Of a stretch of 19,883 nucleotides of DNA, positions 6,440 to 14,606 are shown in pieces. The DNA is taken from the NCBI GenBank assembly GCA_965370955.1, contig CBDUWP010000017.1, forward strand, positions 1 through 19,883. The letters run 5' to 3'. The stretch comes from CBDUWP01 sp965370955. GTDB lineage: Bacteria; Planctomycetota; Phycisphaerae; Sedimentisphaerales; Anaerobacaceae. The translations under genes were made by a program, and so were the position numbers. Below the pieces are notes generated by a model, which was given only the letters and a program-made list of their open reading frames with translations, was not told where the DNA came from and made no database searches. The stretch's first letter is position 1. Every line of letters starts with the position of its first letter.

Positions 6440-7210
6440 ATGCCTAACCAAAAAATAAAAGCTGTATTGTTTGATCTCGGCGAGACTCTGCTGGTTTTCG
6501 GCAAGTTGAACAAACTGCGTCTTTTGACCAGCGGCGCCAAAAATTCCTATAAATATCTGATTGATAACAATCAGCCTATTGGCTCTTTTTGGTTTTATTT
6601 TTTGCACAGTCTTTTGGTTCTGTATTATCGCCGTGTTGTGTCTCATTTTACCGGCAACGATTTCAATTCTCTTGACGTTTTGAAACAGCACTGTATGGCC
6701 AAGGGCATAAGGCTCACCGACATCGAGTGGCTGGAGTATAATTGGTGTTGGTATGAGCCGCTCGGTTCGCTCGCTAAAATTGAGCCTGATTTAGCGAAAA
6801 CATTATCGTCTCTTTCAGCTAGCGGATTAAAGCTCGGTATTTTATCAAACACTTTTGTTTCGCCGGAGACATTAAATCGTCATTTAGAGCAGCTAGGCCT
6901 TTTGAAGTTTTTTGATTTAGTCATTTATACTTGCCAATATACTTGCCGCAAACCGGACAGGAAAATTTTCGAGATAGCTCGGGATAAGCTCGGCATTAAG
7001 TTTAGTGACATAGTTTTTGTTGGCGACCGTTTGGATAACGACACGATCCCTGCTGTCGCCCTTGGCATGCAAGCCGTATTAAAAACCGCCCATCACAATA
7101 TTGGCAAAACCATCCCCAAAATTGCCCATCGCCTCGATCGCCTCAGCCAGTTACCGACATTGATTCATGAGCTTGATTCGCAAACGGCTCAATGTATCTC
7201 CTCTGATTGA
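6440..7210 (+). CDS. HAD-superfamily hydrolase with altered motif I
   Basis: This 256-aa haloacid dehalogenase-like protein has an N-terminal catalytic strand, an alpha-helical cap (about 25-110) and a Rossmann core. Motif I is FDLGETL (11-17) with nucleophile Asp12. The second Asp of the usual DxDxT, which acts as general acid/base in phosphatases, is Gly14. Motif II is LSNT (Ser136), motif III is RKPDRKIFE (Lys171) and motif IV is VGDRLDND (Asp196, Asp199-200 area). The substrate is unknown; a non-phosphatase reaction is possible. It lies 9 nt after the citrate synthase-like gene. Its last 22 bp overlap the end of the convergent GH123-like gene. Confidence 0.85.
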   Translation: MPNQKIKAVLFDLGETLLVFGKLNKLRLLTSGAKNSYKYLIDNNQPIGSFWFYFLHSLLVLYYRRVVSHFTGNDFNSLDVLKQHCMAKGIRLTDIEWLEYNWCWYEPLGSLAKIEPDLAKTLSSLSASGLKLGILSNTFVSPETLNRHLEQLGLLKFFDLVIYTCQYTCRKPDRKIFEIARDKLGIKFSDIVFVGDRLDNDTIPAVALGMQAVLKTAHHNIGKTIPKIAHRLDRLSQLPTLIHELDSQTAQCISSD

Positions 7211-9321
7211 GCCTGTTCATTAACTATAGCTTGTTCGATCATTAATCCGATTTTGTTTCGATAATCATATAGCACATCGCCATCGGTTGTATAGTTGGTC
7301 AAATTTTCTACAACATCGCCCGGCACAATCAATAGTAGCTCCGCTTTTTTGAGCCATTCTTTTTGTTTCTTGGTTGGTTTCTTTTTTTTCTGTATTTTCG
7401 CGACCTCATATTCGAGCAATTTATAATAGGCATAATCTTCGATTCCGTCTCTGAGATTAGCTAATCTGATTGTAGCCAGTAATTGTTTTTGTGGCCCGAC
7501 ACAGATAAGCGATCCATCGCCGTTATAGTTGTCATATGTTTGGGCCGTCCAGTTTGTAAATGGCCATTTTGTTATAACTTCATCATTTTTTGGCCAATAG
7601 GTCAAACAGTAGTATAGAAATCCATCCGGCTTATATTTCGCCGCCATAGTTCCCATCAAGAGTCTCGGTTCAATTGCGTGATATTCCAGCAAGAAGTTTG
7701 CATATGGATGAAACGGGCAGCAGCAGACATACCACCATACTTTTCGTCCTTTTGCCCTAGCTTTTTCAGCTTTTTTAAGGTCATATTTTTCTGTAAGCGG
7801 CACCCACGCATCGACCGTTTTGATTTTGGATTTCACGCCGTACGATTCATCCAAAGCGCTGGTCAGGATTGTCACTTCGGGGAATTGTTTTTTGATTCTT
7901 TTTGTAACTTTTTTTAGCAGCTTAAACATTCGCTTTTCATCGAACCCATATATATATGCTTTATGGAGCATGTTCGCTTCTTTGGCTAGTTGATATTTAG
8001 GCTGGATTTCGCTCAAGATTTTTTGTATTTCCTTTTCGAATCCTTCTTTGCTCGTATTTTCCAAAAAGCCACACGGATCGAATTTCCCGAGACAGAACAT
8101 TGACACTTTTCCATCTTTAGCTTTTGCTAGGACTGCTTTGATTTCTTTTATCGTTCTATTATTATAGATAGCATCGATATTGAGATGATGTTTTTCCAGT
8201 AGAGCCTCGATTTTTTCATAGCAATTTTCGCCAGCCAATTTTTCTGCCATTTCGTGAAAACCAGTTGATATTGCCAGCGGCATAATGCTTGCGTCAGGAA
8301 TTTGAAAATCATAGACTTTAACATTGAGTTCGATTTCAAATGGCTTTTCGCCGTCTGCTGTCACCTGTAGTTTTGCTTGATAATGTCCCGGCACTTGAAA
8401 GCTGTCAGCTGTAATGGTTATCCAAAAACTTTGCGCGACATCTTCATTTACATCGACTGTATCGACAAAATCGAGTATTGGATCCGGCCACCATCCAACG
8501 TAATCGACTTCATATCTTCGTTGTTTTGTTTTAACGAATCCGACAACAGCGACCTCGATATTTTTTTTATCGATGACTTCCCCTATAAACAATGGATCGT
8601 TCGTCAATATCTCCATTTTTTCGATTTTGACAGTGACATTTTCGAGTTTTTTTTGCGGCATGATAACGATTTGAAATGATTCCGATTCATTTCTGGCGAG
8701 TGTTAGATCGATTTTTTTTGTTGCCTTTACCGGTATCGCCATATCTAGCGGCATGATTTTTTGCATAGAGTTTGCCACAGCCACCTGCAAGTTTGTGTTT
8801 GGATCAATTGCCATAAAATCTTTTTTGAACTTAGCTTTAGCTAACATTCTGCTCGGCCAGTGTTTAACCGTTTTTAGCCTTGCTATTTGTTTTTTGCAAT
8901 CATTTAGGTTTATGGCATGGGTTAGCTTTTTTTCTAGTTCGGTTAGCGCAGCCCTATACTTTTTGATTTCATCAAACCCTGCCATTTTTATTTCTCTATC
9001 GTTATCAGCAAAGTTTAAGATTTGTCTTTTTAGCTTAGCCAGTTCAAACTTACTCGTTTTTTTCTGTATTTCTCTGATATAGATTGATGCCAACTGTTTG
9101 ACATACTTTTGATTTGGCGGTTGAATTTTTTCATCCTTTTCCAGCAACCTGATATTATCAATATCGAGCCGGAAATCGTGGTCAGGAAAATCAGTATGGA
9201 TATGAATGATATCCATTTTTGTAAGGTCGAGTTGTTTTTCAGCCGCCGCCGGCTTAGCCATCATAACAATTGCGATTGCTGCCATCATTGTGATTACTGC
9301 TATTTTTCGTTTTTTTACCAT
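7189..9321 (-). CDS. Secreted GH123/DUF4091-type glycoside hydrolase-like protein
   Basis: This 710-aa exported protein starts with a Sec signal peptide (MVKKRKIAVI, hydrophobic core, then KPAAAEK). The middle contains a beta-rich region. The C-terminal half is a TIM-barrel domain of the GH123/DUF4091 type: YGFDE (458-462) matches the Asp-Glu pair that does substrate-assisted catalysis in GH123, followed by KVWWYVCCCPFHPYANF, YDNYNGDGSLIC and LRDGIEDYAYYKLLEYE. Characterised GH123 enzymes are beta-N-acetylgalactosaminidases; most relatives are uncharacterised. I chose ATG 9321 because AGGG lies 9 nt upstream and the signal peptide then begins normally. ATG 9339 (TAAAATG junction with the upstream gene) is the alternative. 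The preceding lipoprotein gene ends 19 nt before, so translation is probably coupled. Confidence 0.8.
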   Translation of the reverse strand: MVKKRKIAVITMMAAIAIVMMAKPAAAEKQLDLTKMDIIHIHTDFPDHDFRLDIDNIRLLEKDEKIQPPNQKYVKQLASIYIREIQKKTSKFELAKLKRQILNFADNDREIKMAGFDEIKKYRAALTELEKKLTHAINLNDCKKQIARLKTVKHWPSRMLAKAKFKKDFMAIDPNTNLQVAVANSMQKIMPLDMAIPVKATKKIDLTLARNESESFQIVIMPQKKLENVTVKIEKMEILTNDPLFIGEVIDKKNIEVAVVGFVKTKQRRYEVDYVGWWPDPILDFVDTVDVNEDVAQSFWITITADSFQVPGHYQAKLQVTADGEKPFEIELNVKVYDFQIPDASIMPLAISTGFHEMAEKLAGENCYEKIEALLEKHHLNIDAIYNNRTIKEIKAVLAKAKDGKVSMFCLGKFDPCGFLENTSKEGFEKEIQKILSEIQPKYQLAKEANMLHKAYIYGFDEKRMFKLLKKVTKRIKKQFPEVTILTSALDESYGVKSKIKTVDAWVPLTEKYDLKKAEKARAKGRKVWWYVCCCPFHPYANFLLEYHAIEPRLLMGTMAAKYKPDGFLYYCLTYWPKNDEVITKWPFTNWTAQTYDNYNGDGSLICVGPQKQLLATIRLANLRDGIEDYAYYKLLEYEVAKIQKKKKPTKKQKEWLKKAELLLIVPGDVVENLTNYTTDGDVLYDYRNKIGLMIEQAIVNEQAQSEEIH

Positions 9322-9340
9322 CTCGTCATGCCCTGTCATT

Positions 9341-10123
9341 TTAGTTTGCAAAAGCCGTTACAGTCATCAGCATTTGTTTTCGATGATTATTTTCCACCGA
9401 TCCGAACAATGCCGTTGCGACATCTTGCCCGTTGCTTCCATCGGCGCCTATTACCATTTTTTCACCGGAGCGTACGATAACAGTCGTTGCCAATTCGGTA
9501 AGTTCCAGATCTCCGCCATCGTTCAAGAATTTCGAGAACACCGGCAACAGCTTTAGCCTTATCATTCCGTTCGGCAATTTAGTCGCAGTCACTTCTAAGG
9601 TTTTTTCCGCTTTTTGGAATTGGTAATCAACTCTGTTATACCATCTTCGGCAATAGTAGAATCTCGGCACGGCGATTTCTTTTCCGACACTGATATAGCC
9701 AGTTGTTCTATCGGCCATCACGATAAAAATCTGCTGTTCGCTCGCCGATTTAAGCTTTTGCTTAATAATATTCAGCTGCGCTTGAAATGGCCCAGTTGCC
9801 AAACCGATTGTAAGATTAGCATTTTTCACAGCTGTTGGCCTTTGGTGTACAGCCGCATTTTTGTTGACATATTTAAAAATAGCTTCGAGTCCATTTTTTT
9901 CTGAGCTGTCGACTTTCAGTACATCGACCACGACCCTGATATTTTTTTTATCTGCTTCGATATTTCTCAAAGCATCAGCTTTTTCGATTTCGATTTGTCT
10001 GCTGATCCTGTCATATTCCGATGTTTTTTGCGAGGCTTCTTCCTGACATCCGCCAATGCCAATCAGTATCGCGATCAAGCCGGCAATCATCATTTTTGTT
10101 ACATTGATTTTTTCAATTGCCAT
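9341..10123 (-). CDS. Lipoprotein with secretin-like C-terminal segment
   Basis: The 260-aa protein begins with a basic stretch, a hydrophobic helix and the lipobox-like IGGC (Cys26), so it is probably a lipoprotein. A helical region rich in Lys, Glu and Asp follows (28-60). The C-terminal part, including TTVIVRSGEKMVIGADG near 212-228, resembles the beta-strand pattern of type II/III secretin domains (typically TTV-x-V-x-DGETVVIGG). There is no sign of a complete pore domain, so I do not call it a secretin. AGGG lies about 9 nt before the ATG. It directly precedes the GH123-like gene and may act with it at the envelope. The lipoprotein call is good; the domain call is tentative. Confidence 0.6.
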   Translation of the reverse strand: MAIEKINVTKMMIAGLIAILIGIGGCQEEASQKTSEYDRISRQIEIEKADALRNIEADKKNIRVVVDVLKVDSSEKNGLEAIFKYVNKNAAVHQRPTAVKNANLTIGLATGPFQAQLNIIKQKLKSASEQQIFIVMADRTTGYISVGKEIAVPRFYYCRRWYNRVDYQFQKAEKTLEVTATKLPNGMIRLKLLPVFSKFLNDGGDLELTELATTVIVRSGEKMVIGADGSNGQDVATALFGSVENNHRKQMLMTVTAFAN

Positions 10124-10204
10124 TTTTTTAACCCTCTTTCGTTTCCAGCTTTTTCTTTTTCGCCTGTTTTTTTTTGCTATTTTTTTCGTTTTGATGGCTT
10201 ATAT

Positions 10205-10660
10205 TTATTCGTTAGGCCAATTCGCCATTGCCTCGACTTCCTCATCGAGCCGTCGATTTTCATCGACTGGTAAATACTCTGCGTTTGAGAACGCCAATAT
10301 AGGCATAAAGACCATCGGCAGCAGCAGCATTCCGATTCCGAACGCCGAATCCTTTCCGAAATTTTCCGCGATAGCCACAATAACCAGTGCCGGCACGATC
10401 AAATTTGCGATCGGCACAAACATCAAAATCAGCCACCACTGCGGCTTTTGCGCAATTTTCAACATGACATATAGATTCACGATTGGCACCAGTGACGTCC
10501 ATCCCGGTTGGCGAGCCTTCGTGAAAATTTTCCACGTCGCCGCAACAATTAAAACGATCATCGCCAAATACACCACCAGCAACCCCATCAAAGCCCCACT
10601 TAGTTGTGGTGTATATTGCAGCGACTCCATTACGCCTTGCAAACTTTCCGGATCAGCCAT
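10205..10660 (-). CDS. DUF5684-type small membrane protein
   Basis: This 151-aa protein has about four hydrophobic segments (near 22-44, 56-68, 74-97 and 106-122). It carries the signature KIFTKARQPGWTSLVPIVNLYVML, split as KIFTKARQPGW then TSLVPIVNLYVML, followed by AQKPQWWLILMFVPIANLIV and AFGIGMLLLPMVFMPILAF. This pattern is typical of DUF5684 proteins, sometimes annotated as signal-peptidase-like, but no Ser-Lys peptidase dyad is evident. The C-terminus is acidic and cytoplasmic or periplasmic. AAGGA lies 6 nt before the ATG. It starts 27 nt after rpoD and may be read from the rpoD transcript. Function unknown. Confidence 0.78.
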   Translation of the reverse strand: MADPESLQGVMESLQYTPQLSGALMGLLVVYLAMIVLIVAATWKIFTKARQPGWTSLVPIVNLYVMLKIAQKPQWWLILMFVPIANLIVPALVIVAIAENFGKDSAFGIGMLLLPMVFMPILAFSNAEYLPVDENRRLDEEVEAMANWPNE

Positions 10661-10687
10661 AACAATTCCTTTGTTAAATTTTTTCGC

Positions 10688-12445
10688 CTATTTATCTATA
10701 AACCCTTCGAGTTTTCTTGCTCTTACTGGATGCTGCAATTTTCTAATTGCTTTTGCTTCGACTTGCCTGACTCGTTCCCTTGTCACCTTGAAAATCCGTC
10801 CGACTTCTTCGAGCGTATAGGTATAGCCATCTCCGATTCCGTATCTGAGTTTAATAATTTCACGTTCTCGATATGACAGCGTTTTCAGTACTGTGTCGAG
10901 CCTTTCTTTCAGCATTTCCTGCGTTGCCGAATGGACAGGCGAATCGATATTACCATCTTCGATAAAGTCGCCGAAATAGCTGTCTTCGCTTTCTCCGATT
11001 GGCCTATCGAGACTGATGGGGTGTTTTGAAATTTTCATAACTCTGCGCGTTTCGTCGAGGCTGAGCCCGCTTTCTTTCGCCAATTCTTCGACAGTTGCTT
11101 CTCTGCCGAATTCTTGGAGCAATTTTTTGCCGGCGGTTCTAAGTTTGCTCATCGTTTCGATCATATGCACTGGAATTCTAATAGTTCTGGCATGATCGGC
11201 GATAGCTCTTGTGATTGCCTGCCTGATCCACCAAGTGGCATAGGTGCTAAATTTATATCCCCTTCGATATTCATATTTATCGACCGCCCTCATCAAGCCG
11301 GTATTTCCTTCTTGAATAATATCCAGAAAGGTCAGTCCTCTATTTCGATATTTTTTCGCGATTGATACTACCAGTCTAAGGTTTGCGCTGGACAGATCTC
11401 TTTTCGCCTGTTCGTATTGCGCGAAAACTTTTTCCACCACTCGAAGCCTTTTTTGCAATTGTTCCGGCGTTTCAGTCACTAGATCTTGCAGTCCTGCCAG
11501 CTCTTGTGTCATAGCCTCGATATCTTCGATGATATATTCTTGACAGACACCGAGTTTAATTTCTCTTTTCAGATAATGCATTTTATCTAAGATGCCGTGT
11601 AATTTTGATTTCATTGGCTGAATTCTGCTTGTTCTCAGGCTAAGTTCTTCGAGCAGCGTGGCGATTTTCCTTCTATTTCTCGCCATTATTTCCATCATAT
11701 TTATTTTTTCTTTTCCCTTTTTTGTTTCGAGGCTTTTTTCAAACAGTTCGAGATCTATTTTCATCAAGATTTCTACTGTTTTCAGATTTGCCGGCAGTCG
11801 TTTTTTAATAACCGTCCTGATAAGATTTTCAGCTGTACTGATTTTCATCGTCCTATCAAAAGACAGTGTTCCTTCTTCGACTTTTTTTAGGATATCGATA
11901 GAATTTTTAGCACAGTAATCACTTTCGAGCATTTTCCTTCTGAAGCTCATTCTCGCCATTTCGATTTTTCTTGCCAGCGAGATTTCCTCTTCCCTTTTCA
12001 GCAGCGGAATTTCTCCCATTTGCGTCAGATAGACTCTAATCGGATCATCGACTCTTCTCGCCGCCGGCGTTGCCAATTGTTGCTCGAGCACTTCATCTTT
12101 TGCATGCTCTTCATCATCATCAATTTCAGGCAGTACGATTTCGTCCTCAAAATTATCACTTTCATATTTCTTTGCTTCTTCATCATCGATAATTTTGATG
12201 CCCTTTTCGTCGAGTGTTGCCAGCAGATTATCTAGCTTGACTGGGCTAATCAAATTTTCCGGCAGTTCGTCATTAACCTGCGTATAGGTCAAATATCCAG
12301 CCGTCTGCCCTTTTTTGATAAGTTCATTAACCAGCACATCGACTTCTTTATCTGTCGGTATCGGCTTAACTTCGACAGCCTCATTGCCATCGACTATCAC
12401 ATTTCCCGTTGGTTCCACTGCTTTTTCTATCACTTTTTTAGCCAT
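10688..12445 (-). CDS. rpoD: Primary sigma factor RpoD (sigma-70)
   Basis: This 585-aa protein directs RNA polymerase to housekeeping promoters. Region 1.1-like sequence lies at about 30-90, an acidic linker at 98-122, region 1.2 at 133-165 (DDPIRVYLTQMGEIPLL), and a non-conserved insert of about 175 aa follows. Region 2 lies at 350-420 (NLRLVVSIAKKYRNRG, DIIQEGNTGLMRAVDKYEY, FSTYATWWIRQAI), region 3 at 421-500 and region 4 at 510-580 (TLEEVGRIFKVTRERVRQVEAKAIRKL). Regions 2.4 and 4.2 look canonical, in line with TTGACT/TATAAT promoters seen elsewhere in the window. AAGGG is 9 nt before the ATG. It follows dnaG on the same strand, the core of the macromolecular-synthesis operon. Confidence 0.98.
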   Translation of the reverse strand: MAKKVIEKAVEPTGNVIVDGNEAVEVKPIPTDKEVDVLVNELIKKGQTAGYLTYTQVNDELPENLISPVKLDNLLATLDEKGIKIIDDEEAKKYESDNFEDEIVLPEIDDDEEHAKDEVLEQQLATPAARRVDDPIRVYLTQMGEIPLLKREEEISLARKIEMARMSFRRKMLESDYCAKNSIDILKKVEEGTLSFDRTMKISTAENLIRTVIKKRLPANLKTVEILMKIDLELFEKSLETKKGKEKINMMEIMARNRRKIATLLEELSLRTSRIQPMKSKLHGILDKMHYLKREIKLGVCQEYIIEDIEAMTQELAGLQDLVTETPEQLQKRLRVVEKVFAQYEQAKRDLSSANLRLVVSIAKKYRNRGLTFLDIIQEGNTGLMRAVDKYEYRRGYKFSTYATWWIRQAITRAIADHARTIRIPVHMIETMSKLRTAGKKLLQEFGREATVEELAKESGLSLDETRRVMKISKHPISLDRPIGESEDSYFGDFIEDGNIDSPVHSATQEMLKERLDTVLKTLSYREREIIKLRYGIGDGYTYTLEEVGRIFKVTRERVRQVEAKAIRKLQHPVRARKLEGFIDK

Positions 12446-12476
12446 CTATCGGCGCCCTTAAAACATATACAATTGA

Positions 12477-12524
12477 TTTATATTTTTTCATTCACATCTT
12501 TGCGAAACCATTTTCGTTCGCAAA
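12477..12524 (-). promoter_or_regulatory. Candidate rpoD promoter with overlapping inverted repeat
   Basis: A perfect 8-bp inverted repeat, TTTGCGAA (12499-12506) and TTCGCAAA (12517-12524), is separated by 10 bp. On the minus strand one arm contains TTCGCA (four of six against TTGACA), followed after 18 bp by TATAAA at 12482-12477. The ATG is about 30 bp downstream. The palindrome would cover the -35 region, as an operator does. No T-run follows, so it is not a terminator. Confidence 0.4.
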
Positions 12525-12592
12525 CTATTATTCACTACGTTTTTTATATTTTTTTGTTTTTACATTTCCATCGCCTGTTTATTAAAATATAT

Positions 12593-12760
12593 TTATTAAA
12601 CCATTCTTAGATTTATTTTCCTCTCGCATCCTAATGCTTTACTAACATTTACTATTGGTTTCGCTTGAATCTATCAAGCCGCTTACTTATTTTTCTCTCA
12701 CTTTCTTATGCTTTGCTAACATTTACTATTAAATACGCTTATTAAACCATTCCGAGATTT
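12593..12760 (-). repeat. 72-74-bp tandem repeats containing a copy of the dnaG 3' end
   Basis: Unit 1 (12593-12664) and unit 2 (12665-12738) share a 52-bp segment with about 42 identical positions, ending in ACATTTACTATT. The start of unit 1 (TTATTAAACCATTC) recurs at 12739, where it is the end of dnaG (last codons Met-Val-stop). The gene end is thus duplicated in the dnaG-rpoD spacer. The gap between the genes is 296 bp and holds no ORF. Confidence 0.75.
12663..12679 (-). other. Hairpin between dnaG and rpoD
   Basis: GCTTGA and TCAAGC form a perfect 6-bp stem with a 5-nt loop inside repeat unit 2. There is no T-tract on either side, so it is not an intrinsic terminator. It could be an RNA-processing or stability element in a dnaG-rpoD transcript, as occurs between these genes in other bacteria. 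That role is inferred from position only. Confidence 0.4.
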
Positions 12761-14535
12761 CGGCGGTTTTCTTTTTTTGCATTTTTGGTTATTTGTTTTA
12801 GATATTCGTTTGCTTTTATTGGTTGGTTTTTGATATTGGTTTTGCTTTTTCTTTGCACTAATATCTCACAGCTGTCGGCAAGATTTTTTTTGAAGTTTTG
12901 TTTTCTATCTCCCTCCATAGCCAGATCTGCGATCAGCCGTCCAGTTTCTTTCGATTCTGTCAATGCCAAGATTTCAGCGACAGTCACATCATTATTTTGT
13001 TCGATAGCTTTGAACGCAATTTTTGCTATTTTTTTCAAGCTCGGCACATCGAAGTCGTTAACAGAAATTTCTTTTTTGATTTGCGTAAACAAACTCGGTT
13101 CACATAATAGCACTTCGAGTATTTGCTTTTGTGCTATAGCGAACAGGTTTTGATTTTCGGCCTCTAGCTCATTTTTTATCACTGCGGCATTTTTATCATT
13201 TCGATCGCTTTGTGCCTGCATCCTTTTCATTCTCAGGATTAGTTCAGCTTTGATTTCTTTTGGTTCGAGCGATATCACTCCCGCGAGCCGGTTCACTAAC
13301 AGCCCCATATCGATAGCCATCAAATGGCCTGCTTGCGCTGCTGTTGCGATAGTATTAAGAAATTCTTCGACAGCCGCTTTTTGTCCTGCGAGTGTTTGGT
13401 CAGCCTGAAATTTTTCTTTTAGCCGTGCCCATTTGAACTGCATTATATCGACCGCATTTTCGATAATCTTTTCAAACGCCTCTTTGCCATTTTCAGCGAT
13501 AAAGTCGCACGGATCTTTTCCGTTCGGCACGGATGCCACTTTGATATCGATTTGCTGCTTTAGGCAAATTTGGATTGCTCTATTAGCCGCTTCGATTCCT
13601 GCGATATCGCTATCGAAGACCAGCACGATTTTTTTCGCATACCGCCTGATCAGCTTAGCATGTTCCGGCGTGAAGCTCGTACCTAAGGCCGCCACAACAT
13701 TTGTCACTCCAGCCTGATGCGCCATTATCACATCTGTATAGCCTTCAGTCACGATAGCTGTTTTTGTTTTAACGATGCTGTGCCTAGCCTGATACAATCC
13801 GTATAAACATTTGCTTTTATCGAACAATACTGTTGCCGGCGAATTAACATATTTAGCATTATCTTCGACCAGTGTTCGTCCTCCGAACCCGATCACTCTT
13901 GCGGTGACATCTATGATTGGGAACATGAGTCTGTTTTTGAATTTATCGTTATAGCTCGGCGCGCCTCCCACGATCAGCCCTGCCTTGTTCAAGAATTGCA
14001 GCGGTGCTTTTCGTTGGTTTGCTTTTTCGATTATTATGTTATCAGCTGTTGCCAAACCGATTTTCCAATCCTTAGCTGTTTGCAGATCGATTTGTCTTTG
14101 GACCAAATATTCTCTAGCTGCTTTTCCTTTTTTCTCATCCTTTAGATTATCCTGAAAGATTTCCATCGCCCACGCATTAGCCCTTGCCATTTGCGCCGGA
14201 TCTGCTGTCGGCTGCGTTTGCTGATTTGGTTTTCTTGCAACTTTTGTCAGTTTTATTGACGCTCTGTCAGCCAGTCTTTCGACTGCTTGTGGAAAGGTCA
14301 GATTTTCTCTGAGTTGTACAAATTTAAACACATCTCCGCCAGCCCCGCACGCGAAGCATTTGAAGATTTGTTTATTGTCACTCACATACATACTCGGACT
14401 ATGATCGTCATGAAACGGGCACAACCCGACCATGTCCCTGCCCTTTTTTATCAGGCCGACATGCTCCGCCACCAGATCAACAATATCCGTTGCCTGCTGC
14501 ACCTTCACGATATCACTATTATCAAACATTGCCAT
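12742..14535 (-). CDS. dnaG: DNA primase DnaG
   Basis: This 597-aa protein makes RNA primers at the replication fork. The N-terminal zinc finger has Cys39, His42, Cys60 and Cys63 (CPFHDDHSPS and FKCFACGAGGD). The catalytic core includes KFKNRLMFPIID and IGFGGR. The TOPRIM domain has IVTEGYTDVI (261-270, Glu264) and LVFDSDIAG (305-313, metal-binding Asp308 and Asp310). The C-terminal third is the helicase-binding region and is divergent, as is usual. Start at 14535 has AAAGG 8 nt upstream; a second ATG two codons later is possible. A strong promoter lies directly upstream, and rpoD follows downstream. The gene end is duplicated in the following spacer. Confidence 0.98.
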   Translation of the reverse strand: MAMFDNSDIVKVQQATDIVDLVAEHVGLIKKGRDMVGLCPFHDDHSPSMYVSDNKQIFKCFACGAGGDVFKFVQLRENLTFPQAVERLADRASIKLTKVARKPNQQTQPTADPAQMARANAWAMEIFQDNLKDEKKGKAAREYLVQRQIDLQTAKDWKIGLATADNIIIEKANQRKAPLQFLNKAGLIVGGAPSYNDKFKNRLMFPIIDVTARVIGFGGRTLVEDNAKYVNSPATVLFDKSKCLYGLYQARHSIVKTKTAIVTEGYTDVIMAHQAGVTNVVAALGTSFTPEHAKLIRRYAKKIVLVFDSDIAGIEAANRAIQICLKQQIDIKVASVPNGKDPCDFIAENGKEAFEKIIENAVDIMQFKWARLKEKFQADQTLAGQKAAVEEFLNTIATAAQAGHLMAIDMGLLVNRLAGVISLEPKEIKAELILRMKRMQAQSDRNDKNAAVIKNELEAENQNLFAIAQKQILEVLLCEPSLFTQIKKEISVNDFDVPSLKKIAKIAFKAIEQNNDVTVAEILALTESKETGRLIADLAMEGDRKQNFKKNLADSCEILVQRKSKTNIKNQPIKANEYLKQITKNAKKENRRNLGMV

Positions 14536-14571
14536 GAACTTTGCCTTTGTAAAACACGCATTTATACTAAC

Positions 14572-14599
14572 TATATAGGCAGATTTTCCAAAAAGTCAA
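14572..14599 (-). promoter_or_regulatory. dnaG promoter
   Basis: On the minus strand TTGACT (14599-14594) is followed after 16 bp by TATATA (14577-14572). The predicted start is near 14565, giving a leader of about 30 nt before the ATG at 14535. Confidence 0.65.
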
Positions 14600-14606
14600 A
14601 TCGGCG

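Noticed and set aside
10056..10820. 254-codon plus-strand ORF, and other long plus-strand ORFs opposite 7189-16949
   Set aside because: They lie antisense to well-conserved genes (rpoD, DUF5684, GH123-like), give low-complexity Phe/Ile/Ser-rich peptides and have no recognisable domains or ribosome sites.
12499..12524. LexA (SOS) box upstream of rpoD
   Set aside because: The palindrome does not fit the GAAC-N4-GTTC or CTGT-N8-ACAG patterns, so a LexA assignment would be guesswork.
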